Assembly (NCBI GenBank): GCA_023101725.1
Contig: JALJCO010003012.1
Coordinates: forward strand, 1,543,001 to 1,607,000
DNA length: 64,000 bases
Direction: 5' to 3'
Origin: Atherinomorus stipes
Lineage: Eukaryota > Chordata > Actinopteri > Atheriniformes > Atherinidae
Shown here: positions 47,707 to 60,305 of the stretch, in pieces
Position numbering within the stretch: the first letter of the stretch is position 1
How the letters are laid out: each line of letters begins with the position of its first letter
The notes under the pieces: model-generated
What the model saw: only the letters and a program-made list of their open reading frames with translations
Told to the model about the DNA's origin: nothing
The model's database searches: none
Program-made: the position numbers and the translations under genes

Positions 47707-48310
47707 AAAATTTTTGTGTCTCCGTTACAGTAATAAACCTTCACAGTAACCGTGAAGAGGACACCATTTCTCTTGCTACAAAAACCTCAAAGGTCAGGCT
47801 TTAGAAAGGAACCAAACTCCTGAACTTATGAAAACTTCTTTTCAAGAAAATTAAAAAAAAAATCTCAATCATATCAAAGATTTTTGCTTGTTATTGAGTA
47901 AAAAATCAAATAAGATTATGAACTGGATTATCAAAATCTTCACCATGCAAAGCCAAGCTCAAATACCCAAACATCTTCAAAATAGTTCCTCTACTGAACC
48001 ATTTCATGTGGTTAAAATCGGCCATTCTTCATGTGGCAGATTTGTTCTGACTGATTAAAAAAAGATCATGAGTCACCATCAATGAACATTAAACACAACT
48101 TTCACCTTATAATGATTACAAATACCTATTCATAATGGTTGCTGCATTTCTAGATCCCCTCTGACTTTGCTTGCCACAAGGAGGACAACAATAATTCAAT
48201 GTCTTCCCCTCACATCAGCATTACTCTGTGTGTAAGGCTGGGCCAAGTCATCGCAGTAGCTTGTTGGACTGTCGTCAGCACTCCATCCTGTGGACGCCTG
48301 CCAGTATCCC
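47707..48310. other. Non-coding DNA
   Basis: Nothing recognised. Confidence 0.45.
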
Positions 48311-48316
48311 CTCCGT

Positions 48317-48537
48317 CCAATCAATAGGCACTGGCGGCTAGCTTTCCACCCCTTTGCTCTCTCTCCCTCTCGGCTACCACACTATAAAGGCTGCTCTGTT
48401 CTGCCAGCACAGCATAGTGATTAGGCATTAGGCCTGCGCTGCTGTGTGAATTAGCTTAATCTGTGTCCGTGATGAAGGACGAGGCTTTTCATGCCCACTG
48501 GAGACGTTCACTGGACATAAAAGAAGCTAATCTTTAG
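48317..48537 (+). promoter_or_regulatory. Candidate promoter: CCAAT and TATA boxes with a short ORF
   Basis: CCAAT (48317-48321) lies 62 bases before TATAAA (48383-48388), a classic spacing. A short frame starts at 48472 (MKDEAFHAHWRR..., 21 codons, stop at 48537), about 60 bases after the expected start of transcription. No downstream exon is recognised, so this may be chance. Confidence 0.3.
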
Positions 48538-48539
48538 GA

Positions 48540-49780
48540 AATTTTAGAGAGAGGATGGAGTGTGTGTATGTGTATGTGAGTAGGGAGTTTGCACAAGAAT
48601 TGTTGAGACAGTTCCCACAGTGATAGGTCCTTTGTAATGCTCTTTATCCTTTCAACAAAGGGAAAAAAAAATTACTGAAGTTGTTGAAGATGTGTGGCTC
48701 AGGGGTAAAAAGAGTGTTATGCTGTCATCTTTTCAAGTACTGGAAAAGTGGATAACGTGCTAGTTGAAGCAGATTGAGCAGCTGTTGTCAGTGAGAGGGG
48801 AAAAGGAAAAAAAATCAGCCTTCATATTCCTCCACCAGAGGTCAGTTTGAGGAGAATTACATGTGATTGCACAGCTGCTTACCTGGCAGAGAGGAAGCTG
48901 CCTTATCTGCAATTCTCAAGTTTTCTAGTGTCAAAGCAACGCGAGCCAAAAGATGAACGGCTTTGGTGTGGCACACAGTGGAGCATGCACTTCAGCAGCG
49001 TGGTTTTACACCTTGTACATCACTGCCCCAGCTGTCCATCATCCACCTGCCCGGGTGCTGACATGCAGCAGACTGAACATGTACCCACAGCACGCCTAAC
49101 GGCAGCCAAGCCCTCCTCTCCTCCACATCATCTTCTGGATATATTGTGTGCCCTTGACAAACTGCCAGCACTCAACCCCCCTTCTGGAAGTGACTATTGA
49201 TCAAAGTACAAGCAAGGCTGTGGGAAAGGTACAGTTTTCATAATACTTTTCCCCAACCCCTGATGTATTTAGACTAAGAGAAAAATTACTTTTCAGAGAA
49301 TCCCTGTAGGCAGCAAATGAGAACCATGTGGAAAACTATATGGGAAACTATAGGTGGAGCATGTATGCACAGCAAAATCACATTTTCTGTCAGATTATGA
49401 TCTAAAACGAAACAACTTCAACAACTTCTAATTGTTAATAAGGCTGCTGCAAGCTAAGACTAAAGCTTTTGTTTACAAGGTGCCTTTTGCACCTTTAGTG
49501 TACTTTTACGCACATCCAATGGTGGATTTAGGTCAGTCGTCATGTGAAGCCAAATATCCTGTGTTGCCTTTTGAAAATTCTTAGCAAATTCAACCACGTC
49601 TTTGACAGTCTCTTTACTGAACAAGTGTATCACATTCAAACCCGTAGTTTCCTAAAATGATCCCTCATAGGTCAGATTTCCTGCGCATCTCCAAACTGCA
49701 AAAAGGGGTGAAAGCACGAGAAAGCCTGACACCTCCTATCACTGCCCGACAATAAGTACAGCTGAGAGAGAACAACGCGA
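48540..49780. other. Non-coding DNA
   Basis: A 117-codon frame at 48847-49200 (+) has no recognisable domain; cysteines and histidines are scattered without spacing. Treated as chance. Confidence 0.45.
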
Positions 49781-49788
49781 TGGCTTAC

Positions 49789-50210
49789 CGAAATGAGATC
49801 CTGGCCACTGTCAGGCTTCTCCTCGTTTCCCTTCCTTCCCTGGTCCGCCCCTTCAAGTCAATCCGCAATGTGCTCAGATCAGATCGAAACGGAGCGGTGC
49901 GCCTTCTTGCTGCGTCCTGCGTCCAGAGTTGCCGCTGACTGAACGACCATTTGCCGGGATGCTCTAGCTGGAGAAGGGAGGGCTGCAAGGCAGAAGCATC
50001 CGCGGGGATGGGATAAAGGATGTGGAGGACGCGGGTGAGAAAGAAGAGGCAAAGCGCGTGCTACCAAAGCAAGAAATTAAGAAAGAAAGAAAGAGAGAGA
50101 GAAGAGCGGCGAAGCACTGCAGCGACACGGAGACACCGGAGAGGAGGCAGACAGCAGCCCTCCGTCTCGCTCTCGCCCTCACTCACGCACGTGCACGCGC
50201 ACGTGTAACA
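49789..50210 (-). other. Candidate host first exon / CpG-rich promoter block, minus strand
   Basis: Unusually GC- and CpG-rich for this window. On the minus strand it ends in a good splice donor: TTTCG|GTAAGCC, last exon base at 49789. Upstream on that strand are pyrimidine tracts and 'acgcg' and 'cacgtgcgtgagtg' motifs. Frames through it are open on the minus strand but proline/serine/arginine-rich with no domain, so a 5' UTR exon is more likely than coding. If real, the AT-rich DNA at lower coordinates would be its first intron. The gene cannot be named. Confidence 0.35.
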
Positions 50211-50329
50211 TTGATTTCATAGGAGAACATGGAGCGACATCTTCAGGTAGTAAGTGATAAAGGAAGGTTGGGAGTAGACTCCAAAATATGATTCTCCATC
50301 TTTATTATGTGGGTTGTACTTCTATCCTG

Positions 50330-50858
50330 TTAAATCCAGGATAGAATTGAAAATTCTTCTTCTCACATATAAAGCTCTCCATGAGCAAGCTCCATTATAT
50401 ATTAGAGATCTCATAGTTCCATATATTCCAAGCAGAGCGCTCTCAGACTGCAGGTCTTCTGGTGGTTCCAAGAGTCTCTAGTAGAATGGGATGCAGAGCA
50501 TTTGGCTGTCAGGCCCCCCTATTGTGGAACCAGCTACCAATTCAGGTTCTGGAGGCAGACACTCTCTCTATGTTAAGATTTGGGCTTAAAACCTTTGTTT
50601 TTGATAAGTATTATAGTTAGGGATAGTTAGCCATCCCTTAGTTAAGCTGCAATAGGTTTAGACTGCTGCCGGACGTTCATGATGCACTGGGCTCTTCCTT
50701 TCACACTCATCTCTGCTTCTCCGTGTAGAAACTTGTGACAGTATTGCATCATTAACTGTGTTTCTCCTCTCTGGCTGGATAAAAGTTGCAGTATCTGTTG
50801 GTCCCTCTCTCTTTCTGTCTTCTCCAACCCAGTTGGTCGAGGCAGATAGCCGCCCTAT
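50330..50858 (+). pseudogene. L2 LINE, ORF2 C-terminus and 3' UTR, first part
   Basis: From about 50342 the text reads RIELKILLLTYKALHEQ, RDLIVPYIPSRALRL and RPPYCGTSYQ, the C-terminal part of L2 reverse transcriptases. A 3' UTR follows with 'ctgctgccggacgttcatga' and 'ccaacccagttggtcgaggc', familiar from fish L2 copies. It is 5' truncated, carries frameshifts, and is interrupted at 50859 by a hAT-like element. The rest is at 52803-53020. Confidence 0.8.
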
Positions 50859-50859
50859 C

Positions 50860-52795
50860 CAGGGCCAGCTCCTGGAATACATACATGAGGGGGCATGCAG
50901 AGATGTGAATGGGGGCATTGTGTGTACTGGTCATGCTTCAGCCTATTTTTTGTTATTAATAACTGTTTTCTTGGGTTGTTAGCGAAGTTCATTTCCCAAA
51001 AAATGGACTGCAGTTGTCAAGACTCTATACTTTAGACCTGTCCAGCATGGATGTCCAACCTGAAACCAAAGCTTCTGCTGGTATAGCTATAGGGTCACTG
51101 AGGCATGCAAACCCTCTGACCACAATAAGGTGCAATCCCTTAGGGGGAAAACGGGAAACATCAGTTATAATAGATAACAAAAAAACAAGATTTTATTTTT
51201 CAAAGGTTTAGCAACCAACAACATAAGAATCGTCTTATTGGACAGCCATTAGACCATTTAAAAAAGCATCTGCATCTCAAATCAACATTATATACAGTAC
51301 ATACAGCATACATATAGTGATGGAAGAATCTAGAGACCACCCTCGTTTTTTCATATTTCTTGGTCATTTTAATGCCTGGTACAACTAAAAGTACATTTGT
51401 CTGGACAAATATAATGATAAAAACAAAAAAAGCTCATAAGAGTTTAATGTAAGAACTGATATCCAGCCATTTTTCATGCTTTTCTTGAGAAGTGATTTTG
51501 GTTATTAAGTTCTTACATCAGTAGCTATGGCATTGTACTTCCAAAAACAGCTTTCAGGCATTCTAGATTTTATTTTCTGTCTCTTTTACTCACATGATTC
51601 ACACCATAGTTGGTACTCAATTGCATAACCACAACTAAACAGAGCTGACCATTAACCCCCCTGACCACAATAAGGTGGCAATCCCTCAGGGAGAAACAGA
51701 GACTGTCAACGATAATAGGCCAGAAAATAACAATAATTGGGAAAATAAAATAAGAAAAAAAAATCAAATATCCTCCATCAAAGTTTTAACAGCCACCAAC
51801 AATATCTTTTATTCTAAGCTACATCACGCTGTCGTCTACAGTCTGAGTTTGGCTAAAACAGATACAGAAAGTCCATATAAAGCTCAGTGGAAAAAGAGTA
51901 AAACTTACAGCACGGATAAGGACGTTACGTTTATTTTCAGTCTGTTTTAGACATTTAATTCACGTGCGCTTTCTCTTTCCCCCCGCCCATCTCCTCTTTT
52001 CCCCCACACTATTGGTGACAGCAACTTTCATGTGACGTTTGGCCTTCACAGAAAACGGAGCAACCGCCCACAAAACTTGATCGGAAAACGAGCTGAAATT
52101 AAACCTTTTCTTTAGCTCGCGTGCTCTGGTTCACGATTGCATATATAAGCTTACATTATTTTTTGCCTAAATATATTTTCTTTTTCCTCTCTTGCACGGT
52201 CCACCCTCACAGAATGCTGTTTGGGCGCTTGCACACTTTATCCATTACAAACACTGCCTCTGCATGCACCTGGCCATCAGGTGAGAGAGTCTCAGTTGAC
52301 AGCATGGATGATGCGACGTTTATATGTTTTAATTCACTTATCCATGGTAGATGTGCAGAAAAACAAGGAAAAGTGATGAACCAAAGAGCAATCGCATAGT
52401 TGGACTGTCTAAATGAACCTTTACAGGATCATTATTAAGCTTAAACTGGAAAAATCCAGTCGTGGCAGAAACATTTCGCCCTGAAACTTATCTGATGACA
52501 GACGGAAAGTGCAGTGCAGCTCTGTGGTGTTTCCACGTTTGGTGTGAGGATGCAGCAGATTGTCCTCAGAGCTGAACCAGCATGCAGAACTAGCGGCTCT
52601 GCAGAAGGTACATCCTCCTGCAGCCGACACGCGGCGCGCGCGTGGGGGTGGGGGGGCACAGAACGATGCGGAGTGTTTTGGGGAAAAAGGAGCTTTGGAA
52701 ATCTCGGGCTGTCTTCGGCAGATTTGATATGAGGGGGCACAGTATTTGTTTGGGGGGACAGTGCCCCCTCCTGCCCCTCCCTGACGCCGGCCTCG
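50860..52795. mobile_element. hAT-like non-autonomous element inside the L2 (1.94 kb)
   Basis: The direct repeats gccctatc (50852-50859) and gccctata (52796-52803) match at 7 of 8 positions. The termini are CAGGGCCAGCTCCTGG and, inverted, CGAGGCCGGCGTCAGGG. A second terminal block 'gagggggca' is inverted as 'tgccccctc'. The flanking L2 text rejoins when it is removed. Inside, two related stretches (51110-51225 and 51655-51810, both with 'gaccacaataaggtg') suggest an internal duplication. No transposase. A partial copy lies at 18140-18765 in the opposite orientation. Confidence 0.78.
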
Positions 52796-52802
52796 GCCCT
52801 AT

Positions 52803-53020
52803 ACAGTACCTGAGCCAGGTTCTGCCAGAGGTTTTTCCTCCCTGTTAAAAGGGTGTTTTCCTTCCCACTGTCGCCACCACTCTGTGCTTGCTCAGGATGG
52901 GGGATTGGACCGGGTCAAGCAAGATTTAATCCATTCTGTTGGTTTCCTTTGCAAGGCTATTAGCGCCCTGAGGTGACATTTTCATGAATTGACGCTATAC
53001 AAATAAAGCTGAATTGAATA
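52803..53020 (+). pseudogene. L2 LINE 3' UTR, second part
   Basis: 'gaggtttttcctccctgtta', 'tttccttcccactgtcgcca' and the tail 'gctatacaaataaagctgaa' are the end of a fish L2. It continues the interrupted sequence at 50330-50858. Confidence 0.8.
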
Positions 53021-53340
53021 GATGAGGCGCAGGAAGCTGCAGAAGTTCCCGATTCCGCTTTCCTGCTTTCCTTAGTGTCTTCATATTGAGTCATCTATAT
53101 TTCCATATGTTCCACCTCAACTACACACCTGATCCAACTCTTACTATAATCAAATTTTAACCAATATCAACTATATTCTGGATCCCATCATATGATGAGA
53201 GGAATCCATTTCACCATCACCTTGACCCCCACTTCCAACCGATGACGCTACAGGACTACACTCCCATCCCCCAATCCCTTCCCACACACTCCATGGCAAC
53301 CAGATCCCCCTAGAGAGGTTAAGATGCTAATATCACCTGG
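53021..53340. other. Non-coding DNA
   Basis: No feature recognised. Confidence 0.45.
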
Positions 53341-53349
53341 CCTGCATCA

Positions 53350-53355
53350 CCCCCC

Positions 53356-53413
<58 letters not shown>
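53350..53413. repeat. C run followed by (CA)n
   Basis: About 23 C, then about 20 CA units. The proline/threonine/histidine-rich frame across it is an artefact. Confidence 0.95.
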
Positions 53414-53414
<1 letters not shown>

Positions 53415-53537
53415 TATTTTATTTCTCTGGATGTCACACACACCTGGCTTCTCAAGGCTCAGAACTGCTGAGTATTTCAAACGTTTGGCTGTATGATGTT
53501 ACTGCTGCTGAGTCAGAAGACTTGAGGTCCTTCCGTC

Positions 53538-53564
53538 TTTTCTTTCTTTCTTTCTTTCTTTTTT

Positions 53565-53640
<76 letters not shown>

Positions 53641-53660
53641 TCCTTTTTTTTTCTTTCTAG
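53538..53660. repeat. (TTTC)n microsatellite
   Basis: A nearly uninterrupted TTTC array of about 105 bp plus flanking T-rich sequence. The phenylalanine/leucine/serine repeat frame through it is an artefact. Confidence 0.97.
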
Positions 53661-56600
53661 CTGCTGGCTAAGGCAAATTTTATACCCGTTTCACCTTCTG
53701 AAGTGTTCAAATATGCAACAAAAATTCAATACAAAAATGGACCGAAGCTAAATTTGTTGTCACTGAAGCAAAACTAAGTGCATGTAGGATTTCTTGCTTA
53801 CATGACTGCATGAGTGTGCTCTTAAAATGACATGACTTTCATTTTGTGTCTGCATATCTGCATCATGGTTCCACATTTAATAGATTTAGACATCTGAAAG
53901 ATGGAAATAAATACCAGGACAAAGGTGACCAATTAAAACTCACAGGAAACATACTTGCAGCAGAAATCAGGTGATATAAAACAGGTTATTGTACTACTAA
54001 TCAAAGCTTTGGTAGCCATTCCACTGTAACACAACACTGCGAACAGTTCACTTGCAAAATCAGCTCTGAAAAATGAACAAGAAACTGGCTGAGACTTGGC
54101 AGGGGGGTTATCATCAGAAATCTGACAGTTTCTGTGACAGTCCAGTGAGTGTGAAGGACTCTGTATAATGTCTAAATTCCTTATTTGCTCTTCAGCACAA
54201 GGCTGCATAAGCTTTGTTGAGTAACATCAAAAGAAATTTGGTGAAGCCCTCTGTTTAGACAGATGACACCGATTTAATTTGTCCAGTTGGCACATAGTCT
54301 TAAATGAATCTGTCTAGAACTAACAGTGAGTGTGTCATCTAGGTAATAAGTCAGTGTGAGTACTGGCATGAAACTGTGTAAAAAAAAAAAAAAAAAAGGG
54401 GTGGTGGTGGTGGGGGGGGCAGTAGCAACTGATGTTACCATGAGTACCCCAATACCTGACAGGATGACTCACAGTCTCAGGTACGTTCACAGATGAGAAA
54501 TGTTCCTGCATCCAGATCACCCAAAAAGTTTAAAAGGAAGAAAATGCACACAAACTATGTGAAGGCCAAGGATGTCCTTTCGTAATCAAAATTATAAGAA
54601 ATATTGGGGGGAGGGGGAGGGGGATTGAGAAGACAGAAGAAAATGGAAAGAATAAAAATTTAAAATATAAAAGATATAGATGTATTTTTCCCAAGAACAT
54701 GTACATGACCTTTAAATCCAAACCATTTTTCTGTCATTTTAGTGATTCCAGATTCTGATCAGAGATATTTTGTTTCTCAAAACAAATGGGGCATTCAAAA
54801 TGCACAAGTATTTAGCATTTTCCCCAAGAATGGATTCTCACACACTCAATGAAATATTTATTAAAAGGTAAAACAACTTTTAGCAATAATTTTTATTTCC
54901 AAATGGACTTACCTGATACTATCCTCAGCTCAGAGATATGCCAAAAAGGCAGTGATTTTTTATTATTATTATTGCTATTATAGCTTTCCATGTTCCTTCA
55001 AAGCTTGTGTGGCTGTATTGATCATGGTGTGACAGTTTCACATATTGCTTGAGTCCTGAAGGCCACACATATGCAACAGCAGTTTGCAGCCTTGGACTGA
55101 CATTTTTCCAGATTTCCTAAATCTTCTTAGAATATGCTGTCATTATTGAAAAAGGAGAAGACCCCAGGATTACGAGATCAGAGGCAGGTGGATGCTGGAG
55201 CTAAGAGTTTGTAAAAAAAAAACAAAAACCAGCGAAAAAAATAGACAGACGGGCAGACAGACTGAAGACAGCCATGACTACAGCGACAAACAAAAACAGC
55301 AAACCAGTGGAAGCAAACAGTCAACTAACTAAGACTGAGCAAAGGAAACTGTGCAAAAGATCTGCTGAGGGACTAATGACAAAAAAGAAGCAGGTGTGGC
55401 TATCAGCAACTAAGAACCAAGTGTAGGTTGGAGCAGGAACCAAACACCAAAAAACACCACAGGGTAAGCTAAAGTAAACCGGTTTATAGCATAACCAACT
55501 TCCCACTTGGCATACAGTTTTGCCCTGAGAAATATTTAGCTTATTTGTTTGACTGTTTGTTTATAATAGAACAAATCTTGAACATCCACTGAGGTAGAAA
55601 ATTGTCTTCAGCTCACAAACACAAAAGGAACAAAGCTCTAAAAGACAAACGGTATTGAATAGGTGCAATAAAACAAAGTTTATACTAAAGAAGGTAAAAA
55701 CTAAAGAGTGGAAACAAAGTGCAGGAGTTCAAATCAGCATCTAGGATTTGGTCATTTTATTGAGTTAAGATTAGCCAGAGGCGCTCTGAATTTCCTTCCT
55801 TACTTAAATCAAGAGCTCAAACTGACAGGAGACGGCGTAATAACTTTCTGCTGATTCTCTTAGCTTTCCTCTTGATCCTTAAGTGACATGTATTATGTGT
55901 AACATACAATTTCTAAATCTTGAGGACTGACACCAGGACTGCTTTATCATCTGAGAAGAGTTGTGTCACTGTGAACATTTCTGAAGTGCAATATCTGCAT
56001 TTTTTAAAAGCTCTACTGGCAGATCTGGCTTTGTGCAAATAACTAACTCCTTTGTTTGTAACTGATGAAACACAGTGTGTCCATTATGGAAAGATAATGT
56101 CACTGGTGGATTCTGCTTTTATACCCAATCATGACACCCACACCAGTCACCACTAGCAGAACTGAATCCAGCAAAATAGTGTTACTTTGATAGTCTATAA
56201 ACTCTTCTTACTCTTTTCTTCTTACTGTTTTTTGTATTATAATGCTGGCATCAAAATTGAGATTTATGTGCATTTTGTAAATACAATACAGCTGGTCAGT
56301 GGAGACACTGAAAATGTTTCCTTTCAACTTGTATATGTTAAAGATTCATATTAATTGACAAAATGTTTGATTTTAGTTATTTACTCATTCATTTAAGGTT
56401 AGTCAAGGTTTGTTAATTGAACTTTTAGTTAATTTGAATTGCAAAACCATAATGATATTTTAAAAAGCACCCCCCCCCCCCCTTTCTTTTAATTATCCTT
56501 TGTAAATGTTATTGTTCTGTTTTTTTCATAGCAGAGTCTTATTTGTTTAATTCTCTTTTTGTTTAATTTTGTATTTTTCTCTTTACAATCATGTGAATGG

Positions 56601-58695
56601 AATAGTGTTCATGTTTAAAGATTCACCACTAGATGGTGACGGTGAGCTGACATTTGACTTGATATCTCAACTTTCTCAGTGAAATGTGAAGAAATAAAGA
56701 TTTTCACTCCCAGAATCTAGTCAGGAAAGTTAGAAATGTTACAGCATACAACCTTTCTGCATGGCATTAAGTTTTACAGCCACACTCAATTAAAACAGTG
56801 ATTAAAACTGTTGCATGTCCATGTAGTTCTTGGATATACAAACTCTATACTGTATGTGTGCACATAAATGACTTAAGTACAATAGGGGCCTTCACTACCT
56901 TCTTCTTGTTCCGTTTCCCTCCAAATGCTTTATTTTAACCATTACATAATTCTTTTTGCAGTTTGCACAACTCTGCACACACACACTGTGGCTTCTGCAT
57001 ACTTGTGATAACTGTCCTTAAGTGTGTTAAAAGTCAACTCTAATTCAAACACATTATTCCAAAAATGATGAATCAATGAACCTTTCCTAGATCTTTTCTT
57101 GGATTTGTGAAGAAAAAGACCACAGTTGAGAACATCCGAGTGTTTTGTTTATTCAAAAATCTGGTAAAACATCATGTAACATCTGAGGAAAAAATAAAAG
57201 TGATACTTTCAAGTTATTTTTATACATGCCTCTTGTACTTATCACACAGCAATAAGGGTACAAAGAAGGTTTTATATCACTCAGACAGAACAGTGTATCT
57301 GCAACTAACCTTGAAAGAAAGAAAAACAAAGTTTGGCTTGAGTCATGGGATCAATTTGTACAAGCTTCTCACAAATGGCAGGGTACTTTGACAGTAACTC
57401 CTTTAAGGTGGATTCTGAAGAAATAGTAGGAGCAAACAGGTTGCACAGTATAAGGGTTATACCATAACAATTTTAAAAATTAAACAGAAGGGGGGAAAAG
57501 GCAACAGCTACAGAAAACAGCATTAACAGACTAAGCTGCAGATCCAACAGTGCATATAAGATGCTTGTGTAAAGGAGGGGATTCCTCAAGTGGGAAATAT
57601 GCCTTTCTGCCAAAAACTATGATGCAAAGTTAAAAGTGTTTCAGTTGTTGCACAAGCATTGATTTATTTTATAAACTTACACTCCAAACCACAACAAAGA
57701 CATGAGAGGATGTTTTTAAGTTAAAATGCTAAAACAATGTGCAGAAAAATTAAATACTTTAGAATGCAGAGGAGTTCATGGCCATATTTGTGAATATCAT
57801 ATTCACATGTGTTCATTTATTTCTTTATTCTTATTGTGCTTCACATTTTTATGAAAAACTTCACTGTGCAAAAAAACTCTGCTAAGACAGAATACAAGGA
57901 GGCTAATAAACGGATTCTTTACAGGAAGTAGTATTTTGCAATTAATTTCCCAAAAGTCTAAAAAACCATTTCCATTCATTAAATGTGTTGCAACACAGAT
58001 TACGGGAAAAGATCACAGTAATGTAGTTTTCACTTTAGTCTTAAGCAATGCATTCCAAGGAAGTAACACCCTCCAGTCTCTGTGACAGACGAGGGGGTGT
58101 CAAAACCTGCTTACATGCGGAAATCTAATTAGACTTTACTCAAATCACTTTTACTAAAGTCTCAGACTTTAAATAGCCAACAAAAACAAACAAATAAGAC
58201 CCCTTTAATGCAAACAATAAAAAAGGGAACTAATATGCAGCTATACTCAGTCACAAGACAAATAGCTTATTAATAGATCATAAGACAACTTTCAGTATTA
58301 TATGTAGGCCTACACTTTCAGTTCATTGTATGTTAAAAAAAAAAGTTTGAATTCTTTTGAAAACATTTTCTATTAATTTCCAATAACAGAAATCCCAGCA
58401 ATCCTTCCATGCAACCATGGCCCAATAAAAAACTGCACGCTGACTGTTTTGTTTCAAGGGTGATGGACAAGAGTAACGACAAGACAGCACAATCAAACAT
58501 GGATGTGATGAAAGAGCAACAGAGAAAACCAGGTGATATTTTAACTGAAGGAGCTAATGGCTTAAGCAAGAACAGGTGAGGAAAAAAAAAAGAAGTCCAC
58601 ATCAGGTCCTTGACGCTCTGCAGGTTTTAGATGTTTCACACCTGACCCGGTTTGGACAAAACTTAAAAACAAAGTGAATTTCACGCAGTTTAGAG
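53661..58695. other. Non-coding DNA, no recognised gene
   Basis: A 5-kb stretch with an A run and a TGG-rich run at 54379-54419, a G-rich patch at 54606-54624 and a C run at 56469-56482. A 94-codon frame at 57107-57391 (+) has no motif and no splice context. Confidence 0.45.
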
Positions 58696-58699
58696 CAGG

Positions 58700-59140
58700 G
58701 GAACATTTTGAACGCAAAGCTTTTCCTGATGGGGATCCTCCACATACTTTGCCTGCTTGGTCTGGAGGGTTGTTGCCATGGTGATCACTATTGTCTGGGT
58801 GACTGGGGGTCCTGCACTGCAGCCCTACAGCTGTGGTCTGGACTTTGGTCTGTCCTAATCTCGCTGGCTCCTGTGGTAGTGCCCTCTGTGGTCATTGGTG
58901 AACTGGCTCCTGGTGTGACCGGATCCCCAAGATACCTTTTCCTCACAGCAGCATCAAGCCAGATGTGTGTGTGAAAGGCACAATAATGAGCTGTGTGTTT
59001 TTAGATAACTCTGTTACATAATTTGATGTTTTAAGGCTTGTTTTATTTTAATATCCATAAATTGTTTTTATTATTTAAAGCATGTTGTGTTGCTTTTTGC
59101 ATGAAAAGCACTTAAAAATAACATTTATTCTGATTTGATT
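58700..59140 (+). repeat. Probable LINE 3' UTR and tail
   Basis: 'gttgccatggtgatcactat' and 'gggggtcctgcactgcag', then an AT-rich tail with 'gcatgaaaagcacttaaaaa' and 'taacatttattctg', recall the 3' UTR of a fish LINE ending 'gaaaagcgctatataaataaa'. The 88-codon frame at 58708-58974 is inside it and not credible as a gene. Confidence 0.35.
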
Positions 59141-60220
59141 TTGCATATTTTCATTCAGACATACTTTTTTACAGTATACATGTTTTAGTGACCTTTCAAC
59201 TAATATAAAAGGATTAATTTCCATTTACTTCCTGCAGTTTCCTGTAACTGCTCAAGTCAAGTGTACTGAAAGACAAACAAACCACAATTCCTGTGACAGT
59301 GTCGACAACATTCCTCTCAGCACCTGGCAAACATGCATGTATCTAAAACATCAATGTACCCACATCAAGCATCTGTGATTAATTTTAGCATGTGAAGTGC
59401 ATGTAGAAATATTTGTTGTTAAACCTCAACAATGTAGGGAGATTCATAAAATGAAAGGGAAAACAGAGGGAAACATCAGAATGGGGACACAGATTACAGC
59501 GAAAGAAAAGCATGCAACCACTTTATACACCTTTAAACATCCTGCATCTCAGTGCAACCGCATATTTTGTACTAAGACATATTTTGAAAGTGAATCACTA
59601 CACATCAGGAAACAAGACAAATCTTGCTTGGGAACATCACCCGAGTGTTTGCTGGTGTCTTGGATACGCCGGTCACGTTCTGAGTCCCACGACGCACCAC
59701 TTCCTGGCAACACTGTCATAATCTGATGGATGTCTTTAATTACTGCACACTGCAACACACTGCAACACACACAGGCACATTAACACTTGTTTGTTTACCA
59801 AGCTCAGGCAGAATATGATCACCAAGAGGCAAAGAGTGATTTCGTTTAAGGCATCACTTTCAGAAAATACAGCAAGAATTTGAAAGACACAAAAGTGTTG
59901 TAACCTTTTTTCAAGATATTCTTGTGCACACTTGCCTAAATTCAAACAGCCAAAATGACCTCTGCCACTTGTCTGTTGCAAAATTTAAAACAAAGCCAAC
60001 AAAAGCATTTGACGATTCCATTTCCTTTTTCAGTTGTCAACATTTTTTCACATGACTAGAAGATACAGTATTTATGGGCAGGTAAAAAAGTTCACTTTTA
60101 ATCTGTCTGCATTAGTTAAAATGAAAATGTTGACATTTGCAAATCTCATAAATAAATAGATTTACATAAATAGTAAATCTACAGGTTTCTATGCTTCAGG
60201 GTTTTTTTGGGGGGGGGGGG
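59141..60220. other. Non-coding DNA
   Basis: A short 'actgcaacac' tandem sits at 59745-59770 and a G run at 60210-60220. No gene recognised. Confidence 0.45.
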
Positions 60221-60305
60221 TTTACCATTGTCCTTAAAATTATTAATACCCTCCAATTAAAGAAAATGCTAATTTCACAACAATAATTCAAATGACAAGA
60301 AACTA

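Noticed and set aside
48847..49200. Cysteine/histidine-containing 117-codon frame as a zinc-finger gene
   Set aside because: Cysteine and histidine spacing does not fit C2H2 or other finger types, and there is no splice or promoter support.
53324..53671. 115-codon frame with proline, histidine/threonine and Phe-Leu-Ser repeats
   Set aside because: It only reads through a C run, a CA array and a TTTC array.
58708..58974. 88-codon frame with a possible signal peptide
   Set aside because: It lies in sequence that looks like a LINE 3' UTR, and the hydrophobic start is followed by no recognisable domain.
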